A stretch of 64,000 nt of DNA, from contig NZ_JH993797.1 of the NCBI RefSeq assembly GCF_000316115.1, forward strand, positions 248,001 through 312,000, written 5' to 3'. Origin of the DNA: Leptolyngbya sp. PCC 7375. Lineage in GTDB: Bacteria > Cyanobacteriota > Cyanobacteriia > Phormidesmidales > Phormidesmidaceae. The notes below the pieces were generated by a model. It was not told where the DNA came from, made no database searches, and saw only the letters and a list, made by a program, of their open reading frames with translations. The translations under genes and the position numbers were made by a program. Positions 43,154 to 51,759 of this stretch are shown piece by piece; the stretch's first letter is position 1, and every line of letters starts with the position of its first letter.

Positions 43154-43716
43154 AGACAACCCCCTGTGTCGATGCAGCCAACTATAACGAGGTGTTAGGG
43201 GCTGCCGAGTGTTTGCAAAAAATCGAAGCTCAGGTATGGCACCGTCTAGGCTTTACCCTCCAGTGGGCCAGAACTGGAGTACCCACCGATTAAAACCGAT
43301 TAAATAAAGATGCGATCACTCTGGGGAGGTAAGCAGTGCGATCGCAGGTGGGCAATGTTGAGGCAATAAATACAAGTATACTAACCAGCTTTGAGGGTTA
43401 ACGTCTGCGGGCACCCAACCCAATTAGTGTGCTGGGTGAAGATCGCACCCAGCACACAACACAGATATCTACGGCCATGGGGGCATAGCGGGAACGACTC
43501 CGGTCGCCACTGCTCTAACCGACGCCCAGAACGCTAAAAAAAGTTACGATCACAGCCGACATCGACCCTGGGGATGTCCATATACGCAGACGCTCTCTTA
43601 TTTTCTCAGAGGTGAGAGAAAATTTTGGTTCTTTGAGTTTTGCAAATCTTGGTTTACGCTTGGTAGGAATCGCCCAACAACTCTAGGGCGTGTGAAGGAG
43701 GCTTAAGCGCTAAAGG
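43154..43716. other. Intergenic region with an orphan coding-like tail
   Basis: About 560 bp. At 43159-43294 a frame without a start codon reads ANYNEVLGAAECLQKIEAQV then WHRLGFTLQWARTGVPTD and stops. It looks like the 3' end of a lost gene. HIP1 octamers are present, and the sqdB promoter region is at the right end. Confidence 0.35.
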
Positions 43717-44916
43717 ATGAAAGTAATCGTATTAGGGGGAGATGGCTTTTGCGGCTGGCCCACTGCACTGCATCTATCCAACGCAGGTCATGACGTTGCC
43801 ATTATTGATAACCTATCGCGACGTAATATCGATAATGAGCTAGAAATTGCTTCTTTAACTCCCATTAGCTCCATGTCTACTCGCCTATCGGCGTGGCAAG
43901 AAGTCAGTGGTAAAACCATTGACTTCCATAATCTCGACATTGCCCAAGAGTATGACAGACTCTTGCATCTAATTTGTGACTATGCTCCGGATGTGATTGT
44001 GCACTTTGCCGAGCAGCGGGCTGCCCCCTACTCCATGAAGTCAGCCAAGCACAAGCGTTTCACCGTTGATAACAACCTTAACGGCACCAACAATGTCCTA
44101 TGTGCCATCGTTGAGTCTGAGCTAGATATCCATGTGGTTCACCTCGGTACCATGGGTGTTTACGGCTACGGCACCGCTGGCATGAAAATTCCCGAGGGGT
44201 ATCTGGATATCCAAGTAGTGACCGATTCGGGTAAGGTCATCGAAAAACAGATTCTGCATCCAGCTAATCCTGGCAGTATCTATCACATGACCAAAACCCA
44301 AGATCAGTTGTTCTTCGCGTACTACAACAAGAACGACCAGGTACGGGTGACTGACTTACACCAGGGAATCGTTTGGGGTACCAACACCCGTGAGACTGCC
44401 ATGGATGAGCGGTTGATCAATCGTTTTGACTACGATGGTGACTTTGGCACAGTGCTGAACCGTTTCTTGATGCAGGCTGCCATTGGTCATCCGCTAACTG
44501 TTCATGGTACCGGTGGTCAAACACGGGCATTTATCCATATTCAAGACACCGTCCGCTGTGTTGAGCTGGCCATTGATAACCCACCTGCCAAGGATGACCG
44601 CGTTAAAATCCTGAACCAGATGACAGAAACCCATCGAGTGCGGGATCTAGCGCGCATTGTGGCTGACATTGCGGATGCTGAAATTCAGTATATGGAGAAC
44701 CCCCGTAATGAAGCGGCAGAAAATGAGCTAGTCGTTGACAATCAGTGCTTCTTAGATATGGGTCTTCAGCCTACCCAACTGGACAAAGGTCTAATGTTGG
44801 AAGTAACAGAGATTGCCAAGAAGTATGTGGGTCGCTGCGATACTTCCAAGATTATCTGCACATCCAAGTGGACTAAGAAGTCTACTTCTGCACCTACCCC
44901 CATTCCTGCAGGTTAG
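43717..44916 (+). CDS. sqdB: UDP-sulfoquinovose synthase
   Basis: 399-aa SDR-family enzyme that makes UDP-sulfoquinovose from UDP-glucose and sulfite, the first committed step of sulfolipid (SQDG) synthesis. The NAD site is VIVLGGDGFCGWPTALHLS; the start VIVLGGDGFCGWPT is diagnostic. The catalytic region is THLGTMGVYGYG followed by YHMTKTQDQLFF (Tyr-x3-Lys). Substrate-binding segments include DLHQGIVWG and GTGGQTRAFIHIQDTVRC. The gene precedes sqdX with a terminator between them, so they are likely separate transcripts. Confidence 0.97.
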   Translation: MKVIVLGGDGFCGWPTALHLSNAGHDVAIIDNLSRRNIDNELEIASLTPISSMSTRLSAWQEVSGKTIDFHNLDIAQEYDRLLHLICDYAPDVIVHFAEQRAAPYSMKSAKHKRFTVDNNLNGTNNVLCAIVESELDIHVVHLGTMGVYGYGTAGMKIPEGYLDIQVVTDSGKVIEKQILHPANPGSIYHMTKTQDQLFFAYYNKNDQVRVTDLHQGIVWGTNTRETAMDERLINRFDYDGDFGTVLNRFLMQAAIGHPLTVHGTGGQTRAFIHIQDTVRCVELAIDNPPAKDDRVKILNQMTETHRVRDLARIVADIADAEIQYMENPRNEAAENELVVDNQCFLDMGLQPTQLDKGLMLEVTEIAKKYVGRCDTSKIICTSKWTKKSTSAPTPIPAG

Positions 44917-44952
44917 GTCCCAGTGATTACGGTCATGTGATTACTGGATAAG

Positions 44953-45005
44953 CAGAGTATGGGATCAGGGAGTCGCTCCCCATTGATCCTATGCTCTGTT
45001 TTTTT
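44953..45005 (+). terminator. Rho-independent terminator of sqdB
   Basis: Long, nearly continuous stem starting CAGAGTATGGGATCA and closing with GATCCTATGCTCTG, followed by seven T residues. Confidence 0.9.
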
Positions 45006-45180
45006 AATTTGAGGGGCTCATCCCATCTCAAAGCTCACTATCGATCAAGGCAATCGATGTTGCCTAGGATATTGCCAAAAAAAAGATTTTATGGAAGCTT
45101 GAGCCTGAGGCAATTTCGCGATTGAATAATCAACAGCTCAGTATTTTTTGATACATCTGCATTCAATCACTGCTAACCGT

Positions 45181-46311
45181 ATGCGCATTGCTCTGTTTAC
45201 CGAAACATTCCTTCCCAAAGTTGACGGTATCGTAACCCGTCTCAAGCATACCGTCGAACAGCTTCAGGCCTTAGGGGATGAGGTATGCGTGTTCTGCCCT
45301 GAGGGTGGCCTAACGGAATATAAAGGGGCCAAGGTGGAGGGTGTTTCTGGCTTTCCCATGCCGTTATATCCAGAGCTGAAGTTGGCCTTGCCCCGTCCAT
45401 CTATTGGTGAGGCACTAGAAGCGTTTCAGCCTGATTTGGTGCATGTGGTTAACCCAGCGGTCCTGGGCTTAGCAGGTGTCTACTATGCCAAGGCCTTAGA
45501 GATTCCGCTTGTGGCTTCTTACCACACGCACTTGCCTAAGTATCTAGAGCATTATGGCTTCGGGATGTTTGAGGGCATGCTGTGGGAGCTACTCAAAGCA
45601 GTGCACAACAATGCACGGATGAATTTGTGCACGTCTACAGCAATGCAGCAGGAGCTAACTGAACACGGTATTGAGAATGTCAAGGTTTGGCAGCGGGGGG
45701 TCGATACAGACCTGTTTCGCCCGAGTCTGGCCAGCCGAGAAATGCGTGGGCGGCTGAGTGATGGCCATCCAGATGCGCCATTGCTGCTGTATGTGGGACG
45801 TCTATCTGCTGAAAAAGAAGTGGATAGAATCAAGCCAATTTTGGAGGCGATTCCAGACGCTCGCTTAGCTCTGGTGGGGGACGGTCCCTATCGAGAAGAA
45901 CTGGAGGAGCATTTTGCAGGAACCGCGACTAACTTTGTCGGCTATCTTGGGGGTGAGGAATTAGCGTCTGCCTATGCCTCTGGCGATGCGTTTATTTTCC
46001 CATCTCGAACAGAGACGTTGGGATTGGTGCTGTTAGAAGCGATGGCGGCAGGCTGCCCCACCGTGGCCGCTAATGCAGGCGGCATTCCCGATATTGTTAC
46101 CGATGGTACAAACGGATTCTTGTTTGATCCTCAGGATGAGGAAGGGGCCATTAAGGCGACACAGCGTCTGTTGGCGACCCGCGCTGAAATTGAGTTGTTG
46201 CGTCGCAATGCTCGCATAGAAGCTGAGCGTTGGGGCTGGCGTGGGGCCACGCAGCAGCTACAGAAACTCTATGCTGAGGTGCTTGCCACTGAAATATCCA
46301 TGGTGGCTTAA
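45181..46311 (+). CDS. sqdX: Sulfoquinovosyltransferase (GT4)
   Basis: 376 aa from ATG 45181; a TTG 11 codons upstream is less likely. GT-B glycosyltransferase of family 4: MRIALFTETFLPKVDGIVTRLKHTVEQL, the acceptor-domain VASYHTHLPKYLEHYG, WQRGVDTDLFRP, LLYVGRLSAEKEVDRI and the donor-binding FIFPSRTETLGLVLLEAMAAGCPTVAANAGGIPDIV. This closely follows cyanobacterial SqdX, which transfers sulfoquinovose from UDP-sulfoquinovose to diacylglycerol at the thylakoid membrane. Adjacent sqdB supplies the donor. Confidence 0.94.
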   Translation: MRIALFTETFLPKVDGIVTRLKHTVEQLQALGDEVCVFCPEGGLTEYKGAKVEGVSGFPMPLYPELKLALPRPSIGEALEAFQPDLVHVVNPAVLGLAGVYYAKALEIPLVASYHTHLPKYLEHYGFGMFEGMLWELLKAVHNNARMNLCTSTAMQQELTEHGIENVKVWQRGVDTDLFRPSLASREMRGRLSDGHPDAPLLLYVGRLSAEKEVDRIKPILEAIPDARLALVGDGPYREELEEHFAGTATNFVGYLGGEELASAYASGDAFIFPSRTETLGLVLLEAMAAGCPTVAANAGGIPDIVTDGTNGFLFDPQDEEGAIKATQRLLATRAEIELLRRNARIEAERWGWRGATQQLQKLYAEVLATEISMVA

Positions 46312-46368
46312 TAAATGGGGGGATGTCCAACCTCCATTTCATTCATTGACATTTAGAGCATACTCAGG

Positions 46369-46406
46369 CAGCGTCCAGACGAATCTCATCTGGGCGCTGT
46401 ATTTTT
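46369..46406 (+). terminator. Rho-independent terminator of sqdX
   Basis: CAGCGTCCAGA / TCTGGGCGCTG stem with a 9-nt loop and a TATTTTT tail. Confidence 0.85.
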
Positions 46407-46663
46407 GTGTTGAGTGGATCGTATACCAGTTCTTGGTTCTTGGTTTTGAGTTGTGGAACGCTGACATTGCCAAGTTCTGACATTGCCAAGTATGGAGGGC
46501 TCTGAACGGTAGATATGCCTTTGGGAACTGATATTAGATGACTATGCTAAATTCAGAAATATGTCATTGTTGATACTCAACGTGGGATGTCTGGTCTGTT
46601 CACTTGTTGTTAGCAATGGGATAGCTGTCTTAAGTAAGACATTTAAGGCATTAGGGACGCATC
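46407..46663. other. Upstream region of the WD40 gene
   Basis: About 260 bp. A short direct repeat (CTGACATTGCCAAGT at 46460 and again at 46477) and the WD40 gene promoter region. No gene is seen. Confidence 0.4.
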
Positions 46664-47734
46664 ATGAACTATCTAAATGGCTGGCTACGACCATGGTTTA
46701 CTGAACTGAACCAGCGACCATTGTTATGGGTACCTGGTATTGCCGGATTAGTCGCGGCGCTGGCGCTGGTCATACCGGCAAGCCTAACCCCTACTGTAGA
46801 ACCCAAGCCGACAGACGATAGTGGCTCTGCACAGCTGTCCATTTTGCCTAAGACTCAGTGGGCATTGGCCCAGTATTTTCAGGGGGATAGTCCAGTATGG
46901 ACAGTGGTTACCCATACCCAGGAAAGCGGTCTCTCTCTTTTAATTGGCGGCGAGGCTAATGGCCAAATAAAGGTGTGGGATCGGCAAACGGGTGACCGCC
47001 TGCACACTCTCATCGGGCACGAGGATGCGGTTAGGACCTTAGCGATATCAGCAGCTGGTCACTGGTTGGTCAGTGGCGGCGGCGATGGTTTGAAGGTGTG
47101 GCGATTGGAAACGGGAGAACTGCTATATAGTCTTCCGGTTAAAAATTCACCCGTATGGTCAGTGGCCCTGAGTCCTGATAATCAGATACTGGTCAGCAGT
47201 GATTATGCTGGCAATATTACGGCCTGGGACTTTAGGACTGGCGAACAGCTTTACAACAGAAATATCAGCGAGCCCGTGTGGTCAGTCAAGATTACACCCG
47301 ATGGTAACTCCTTGATCAGCGGTGGTGGCGATCGCATCATTCGCCAATGGGATTTGGCCACCGGTACCCTCCTAAACAAGCTCACCGGCCATGACGACAC
47401 TGTGCGCTCACTGGCCATTAGCCCGGATGGTGAAACCCTGGCCAGCGGCAGTTGGGATCAAACCATTAAGCTGTGGGATTTGACAACCGGTACGTTGCAA
47501 ACCACCCTGACTGGCCATAGCGATCGCGTCATTGCTCTGGATATTAGCCCCGATGGCCAAATCCTGGCCAGTGGCAGCGTAGACACTGCGATCAAGCTGT
47601 GGGATTTATCCAGCCATCAGGTAATTCAAACATTGGATGACAACGATAATTGGATTTTGTCGGTGGACTTTGACGTTTTGGGACAAACGCTGATTAGCAG
47701 CGGCAAAGACCAACCCGTCAAGGTGTGGCAGTAA
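46664..47734 (+). CDS. Membrane-anchored WD40-repeat protein
   Basis: 356 aa. An N-terminal anchor (WVPGIAGLVAALALVIPASL) is followed by a seven-bladed WD40 propeller from about residue 75. Complete blades end in KVWDRQTG, KVWRLETG, TAWDFRTG, RQWDLATG, KLWDLTTG and KLWDLSSH, with the last closing at VKVWQ. Blades 5 and 6 have the full GH...D...WD pattern (LTGHDDTVRSLAISPDGETLASGSWDQTIKLWDL). WD40 proteins are scaffolds; the partner cannot be inferred. This one lacks kinase or NB-ARC domains often fused in cyanobacteria. It would sit with its propeller outside the cytoplasm if the N terminus is cytoplasmic. Confidence 0.85.
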   Translation: MNYLNGWLRPWFTELNQRPLLWVPGIAGLVAALALVIPASLTPTVEPKPTDDSGSAQLSILPKTQWALAQYFQGDSPVWTVVTHTQESGLSLLIGGEANGQIKVWDRQTGDRLHTLIGHEDAVRTLAISAAGHWLVSGGGDGLKVWRLETGELLYSLPVKNSPVWSVALSPDNQILVSSDYAGNITAWDFRTGEQLYNRNISEPVWSVKITPDGNSLISGGGDRIIRQWDLATGTLLNKLTGHDDTVRSLAISPDGETLASGSWDQTIKLWDLTTGTLQTTLTGHSDRVIALDISPDGQILASGSVDTAIKLWDLSSHQVIQTLDDNDNWILSVDFDVLGQTLISSGKDQPVKVWQ

Positions 47735-48167
47735 GGTTGGCAAAATCCAGACCCCTCCCTGACGATTCCCCTGGGTAAGCTACCGTGTATACATAAGTCG
47801 GAGAGCTAGCTCTAGATTTCGAGCCCTCATCCCCCAACCCCTTACTCCCTGAGGGAGAAGGGGGGCCTAGCCTCAAAGTCCTTCGCCCCCAGGGAGAAGG
47901 ATTTAGGATGTAGACGCCAAAGCGGCTTCTCGCAGAGTGGGCCAATTCAAGGACAGGCCTACCTTTTGGGACATTATTTTTTAGATGTGTATACACCTTA
48001 CTTGGTAAGGGGAAACTCCGGTTCTCCCCCTTGGTAAGGGGGAGTTAGAGGGGGTTAGACAACCGTAAACGCTAGTATCCAGGACTTGTGTGTACACGGC
48101 AGCCTTGGTAAGGGGAACCAGTTGTCGCCAAGAGTTTCACCGGATAGCTCACGTATCTGAACATTCC
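47735..48167. repeat. Dispersed-repeat DNA between the WD40 and phosphatase genes
   Basis: About 430 bp without a gene. It contains cyanobacterial-style interspersed repeat sequence (CCCCCAACCCCTTACTCCCT then GAGGGAGAAGG near 47830-47850, and CTTGGTAAGGGG near 48001, 48031 and 48104). Three GTGTATACAC-like palindromes lie near 47784, 47987 and 48090. Confidence 0.6.
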
Positions 48168-48623
48168 TTAATCCGAGAGACTTTTGAGAAAGTTAATTTG
48201 TGCTTCCCTCAGCTCCACCGCTGGATTAACCGTCAAGAGGGTATTTAAAGCCTTTTCATAGCTGTCTCCTGCCTTGATTAATAATGCAGCCAGCACCGTA
48301 CCGGTACGACGTCGACCGCTGGAACAGTGGATAGCCACGGCATTACCCAGACGGGTTTGCTCATCTACAAAGGTTTTTATTTGTTCCACCTGCTCCAGAT
48401 TGGGGGCTTTGCCACCGAGGATGGGCACCCAGATATGGGGAATTTGATGCCGTTGGTAAAGCTTCAAATTGCCATCATCACTCATTAGTGAGACCAGTGC
48501 GCCAATGCCCTCACCCATCAGGTCTGCTAGCTCTGCTTCAGTGGGTTTGCGCACACCGGCAAGACGCTCGGGGATAACCCACCACAGCTGCTGAGAAATG
48601 GGGGGCAAGGACAGGTCTGACAT
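48168..48623 (-). CDS. Dual-specificity / tyrosine protein phosphatase in the arsenic cassette
   Basis: 151 aa from ATG 48623 (a TTG 17 codons upstream overlaps the acr3 end). The P-loop HCSSGRRRTGT contains the CX5R motif, Cys100 to Arg106, and the general-acid loop is LMSDDG (Asp49/50). The fold start WWVIPERLAGVRKPT is typical of small cysteine phosphatases. It is the third gene behind GAPDH and ACR3. Arsenate reductases have evolved from the cysteine-phosphatase P-loop (Acr2p, ArsC2), so arsenate reduction is a possibility, but nothing in the sequence proves it; ordinary protein or phosphoester dephosphorylation is equally possible. Confidence 0.82.
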   Translation of the reverse strand: MSDLSLPPISQQLWWVIPERLAGVRKPTEAELADLMGEGIGALVSLMSDDGNLKLYQRHQIPHIWVPILGGKAPNLEQVEQIKTFVDEQTRLGNAVAIHCSSGRRRTGTVLAALLIKAGDSYEKALNTLLTVNPAVELREAQINFLKSLSD

Positions 48624-48652
48624 GGTGGTCTTGGGGAATAGCTCTGAAATAT

Positions 48653-49798
48653 CTAGGAAAGGGGACGGATACAACGGGGGTCAGGCAGGGTGGCTTTGTG
48701 GGGTTCACGGGAGAACCAGAACGCCGTGCGTTTGCACAGGGCCACTAGCATTAGCATAACGGGTACTTCGATCAGCACACCTACCACGGTCGCCAGAGCC
48801 GCACCAGAGTTGAGGCCAAACAGCGTAACGGCGGTTGCGATCGCAACTTCAAAATGATTGCTAGCCCCAATCAGCGCCGCCGGTGCAGCATCTTCGTACA
48901 CCATGCCCATCTTTTGAGCGGCCACGTAGGTAATTAAAAAGATAAAGTTTGTCTGCAGAAATAAGGGCACCGCAATCAGCAAAATATGTAGCGGATTACG
49001 AACGATCAATTCTCCCTTGAGGGCAAACAGCAAGATCAAGGTGGTGAGCATGGCCAGAATCGCCACCGGTCCCAAATACTTCAAAAACACATTCTCAAAC
49101 CAGGCTTTGCCCTTGTGCCTTAGAATCCAGGTACGTGAAATACTGCCCGCCAACAGGGGTAAACCCACGTAGATGAGCACCGACAGCACAATGGTTCTCC
49201 AAGGAACAATCAGGTCATTGGCAGATAGTAGCCATCCCCCCAGAGGGGCGTAGAGAAACAACATGGCCAGCGAATTAATGGCCACCATGACTAACGTGTG
49301 GCCCTGGTTGCTATAGGACAAGTAGCCCCACATCATTACCATGGCTGTACAGGGGGCAATCCCCAACAAAATTGCCCCAGCAATGTAGGAATTGGCCAGG
49401 GTCACTTCACTGCCGCGAATAATCTCGGTGCCTGTGAGTATTGGTTGAAATAACCAGCCCAGGAAAAACTGGGCCAGCACCACCATGGTGAAGGGTTTAA
49501 TCAGCCAATTAACAACCAGGGTAAGCAGCACCGGTTTGGGTGTTTTAGCCGCTCGCTTAGCCTGGGAAAAGTCAATTTTCACCATGATGGGATACATCAT
49601 GCAAAACAGACAGATGGCAATGGGAATCGATACTTGATAAACACTCATGGCATCGAGTGTTTGGGCAACACTGGGAAAAACTCGCCCGAGGAGAATTCCG
49701 GCAACGATACAAACGGCTACCCAAAGGGTGAGATAGCGTTCGAAGATATTGAGTTCACCACCGGCTTGGGGGGGGGCTTGGGAATAATCGCTGGTCAT
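48653..49798 (-). CDS. acr3: ACR3 family arsenite efflux transporter
   Basis: 381 aa from ATG 49798, with AGGA ~9 nt upstream. Ten membrane helices of the BASS superfamily. Key segments are [59 protein letters not shown] and [16 protein letters not shown], where Cys150 is the conserved arsenite-binding cysteine, then [11 protein letters not shown] [11 protein letters not shown] and [23 protein letters not shown]3 exports As(III) from the cytoplasm by H+ antiport. It lies directly downstream of the arsenic-type GAPDH. Confidence 0.94.
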   Translation of the reverse strand: MTSDYSQAPPQAGGELNIFERYLTLWVAVCIVAGILLGRVFPSVAQTLDAMSVYQVSIPIAICLFCMMYPIMVKIDFSQAKRAAKTPKPVLLTLVVNWLIKPFTMVVLAQFFLGWLFQPILTGTEIIRGSEVTLANSYIAGAILLGIAPCTAMVMMWGYLSYSNQGHTLVMVAINSLAMLFLYAPLGGWLLSANDLIVPWRTIVLSVLIYVGLPLLAGSISRTWILRHKGKAWFENVFLKYLGPVAILAMLTTLILLFALKGELIVRNPLHILLIAVPLFLQTNFIFLITYVAAQKMGMVYEDAAPAALIGASNHFEVAIATAVTLFGLNSGAALATVVGVLIEVPVMLMLVALCKRTAFWFSREPHKATLPDPRCIRPLS

Positions 49799-49934
49799 GG
49801 GATACGTCCTGATTTTGTGATAGCAAAGTGTGGGTGGGTAAAGGTGCAAAAGTGGAAAAAGAGTTTTAGCTCGTCTTCCCCTTTTGCAGAGGAGGTGCCG
49901 TGGGCGGAGGGGGCTCGGTCTTTGCGGTAGCCAT

Positions 49935-50948
49935 TTAACTGCTAGCCCCCAGTGTCTTCGCCACCTTTTGTGTCAGCTCAGCCATGCGGCAGGAATATCC
50001 CCACTCGTTGTCATACCAGGCCAAAACTTTTACCTGGGTGTCGTCGACCACCATGGTGGATAGGGCATCAATGATGGATGAGCGAGGATCATCCCGGTAG
50101 TCAACGGATACTAAAGGGCGTTCCTCATACCCCAAAATGTCCTTGAGGTCTCCTTCAGCAGCGGTCTTAAACAGCTGATTGACTTCCTCGACGGTGGTGG
50201 GTCGGGCGACTTCAAACACGCAGTCCGTCAAAGAGGCATTGAGCAACGGCACCCGTACGGCAATGCCGTTAAGTTTGCCCTTGAGCTCGGGGTAGATGAT
50301 CGTGATGGCCGTGGCTGACCCAGTGGTGGTGGGAATCAGGGATAGGCCGGTGGCCCTGGCCCGTCGCAGATCTTTGTGGGGTTTGTCGACGATGGTTTGG
50401 GTGTTGGTTTGGTCATGGATTGTGGTGATCACGCCATGTTTAATGCCCAATCCTTCTTTAATGACTTTGACGACGGGGGCCAGACAGTTGGTCGTGCAAG
50501 AGGCGGCTGTTAATAGATGATGCTCGGCGGGATTGTAGAGATGGTCATTGATGCCGTAAACAATATTGAGTGCACCCTGTTTGACTGGGGCCGCGACAAT
50601 CACCTTTTGAACCCCACGCTTAAAATAAGGCTCTAACCGGTCGGGCGTACGAAACTGACCGGAACACTCTAGAACAATGTCCACACCCAGTTCGTCCCAG
50701 GGGACTGCGCCGGGGGTGGCATGGTCGCTAAAGGTGACGGATTTATGATCGATCAGGATGCGATCGCACCCAGCCGCTTCAACTTCTGGAGTCCAACGCC
50801 CATGAACAGAGTCAAACTTAAGTAAATGGGCGGCAGCGACAGTACCGCCAGTAATTTCATTAATGTGGACAATGTCCAAATGTGGCCAAGCAGCCCGCAA
50901 CACCAGGCGACCAATTCTGCCAAAGCCATTAATTCCAATCCGCACCAT
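49935..50948 (-). CDS. Arsenate-resistance-type glyceraldehyde-3-phosphate dehydrogenase
   Basis: 337 aa from ATG 50948; longer frames run through the operator and are rejected. NAD site [13 protein letters not shown], catalytic ASCTTNC with Cys151, TTTGSATAI and [15 protein letters not shown]. Several segments match GAPDHs found with the arsJ exporter rather than glycolytic or Calvin-cycle Gap: [71 protein letters not shown] and [11 protein letters not shown]. Those enzymes attach arsenate to glyceraldehyde-3-phosphate, giving unstable 1-arseno-3-phosphoglycerate for export. No arsJ is in this window; the next gene is the As(III) pump acr3. Confidence 0.9.
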   Translation of the reverse strand: MVRIGINGFGRIGRLVLRAAWPHLDIVHINEITGGTVAAAHLLKFDSVHGRWTPEVEAAGCDRILIDHKSVTFSDHATPGAVPWDELGVDIVLECSGQFRTPDRLEPYFKRGVQKVIVAAPVKQGALNIVYGINDHLYNPAEHHLLTAASCTTNCLAPVVKVIKEGLGIKHGVITTIHDQTNTQTIVDKPHKDLRRARATGLSLIPTTTGSATAITIIYPELKGKLNGIAVRVPLLNASLTDCVFEVARPTTVEEVNQLFKTAAEGDLKDILGYEERPLVSVDYRDDPRSSIIDALSTMVVDDTQVKVLAWYDNEWGYSCRMAELTQKVAKTLGASS

Positions 50949-50988
50949 CACCCGGTCACCCTGAAAACTGTCGTACACCTTATTAATT

Positions 50989-51008
50989 ATTTCAATATAA
51001 ATTGAAAT
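50989..51008. promoter_or_regulatory. ArsR-type operator upstream of the arsenic cassette
   Basis: 20-bp palindrome ATTTCAATATAAATTGAAAT, i.e. TTTCAA-N6-TTGAAA. This is the spacing and core of ArsR/SmtB-family operators (CAA-N6-TTG). It lies 41 bp upstream of the GAPDH start codon, where an arsenite-responsive repressor would block transcription. No arsR gene is in the window. Confidence 0.65.
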
Positions 51009-51759
51009 GTCAAGTTGCCTACACGACAATTAGGCGACTCTATTCAATGGAAATTAAAGTTATTCGGCCAATGACACCCGTTTTCTAAGGGCATTCTGCA
51101 AAATGCAGATAACAGAGTGATAGAGTCCTGGACAAAGGGTTGAGCTTATGGTGACTTTTGGTGATCCAATAGGGTGGCGCTGAACGATTAGACAACTATG
51201 AACATGTCCATAGATTACGACAACAAGGATACAAAATCAAAGACATTGCCTACCATCTACGATTCTGACAATCTGTTGACTCCAGTAAAACTGGAATTCC
51301 GGATAGTAGACGGTCACGGTCTCGCCATAGAGTTATCTCACTGATAGACAGAAACAGCAGTGACCAATAACAACATTAATGTTTGTATCAGAGAAGAGAT
51401 ATCGATGATGATTTGGGCTGCCCTGCCCAGCAATCGCTTGCTTGCGACAGAACCGTAAAAGCGTCAATTACAGTGGGTCCAACCAAAATCAAGGGGGTAC
51501 TCAAATCAAGAATTTCACTTAAAAGATTGGATTTATGCCCCTGAGGGGCATGGAACCCCTGGGAACTGTTTCGATACCCTATGGGGCAGACGAGAGTCTT
51601 CAGGCTTGGCGATCACCCCCGTAGTTGCTTGAGAAAGTCTTCTACCATCTCATGAGCTGCCCGCTCTACTGCGGAGGCCACCAAGCGGGCTAAGAGATCT
51701 TAAGAGATCTGTTGACCCTCGCCTAAGATCCCACGCAATTAATAGGGTGTAAGCTCGCT
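51009..51759. other. Gene-poor region between the arsenic cassette and the Nik-type operon
   Basis: About 750 bp with stop-riddled frames. It includes the transposase-like fragment listed separately. A minus-strand frame at 51613-51699 (LARLVASAVERAAHEMVEDF) is probably also a gene relic. The 3' end should hold the promoter of the importer operon. Confidence 0.5.
51173..51268 (+). pseudogene. Decayed transposase fragment (ISL3-like HTH)
   Basis: A 31-codon open stretch reads AERLDNYEHVHRLRQQGYKI followed by KDIAYHLRF and a stop. The pattern RL.xYExVxxLxxQGxxxxxIAxxL matches the helix-turn-helix of ISL3-family transposases or related HTH proteins. No start, no further domain. Consistent with an old insertion-sequence scar. 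Confidence 0.4.

Noticed and set aside
50949..51029. Longer N terminus for the GAPDH
   Set aside because: It would translate through the ArsR-type palindrome and adds non-family sequence; ATG 50948 starts the Rossmann fold exactly.
51613..51699. Minus-strand frame LARLVASAVERAAHEMVEDF
   Set aside because: Too short and start-less for a gene call; mentioned only as a possible relic.
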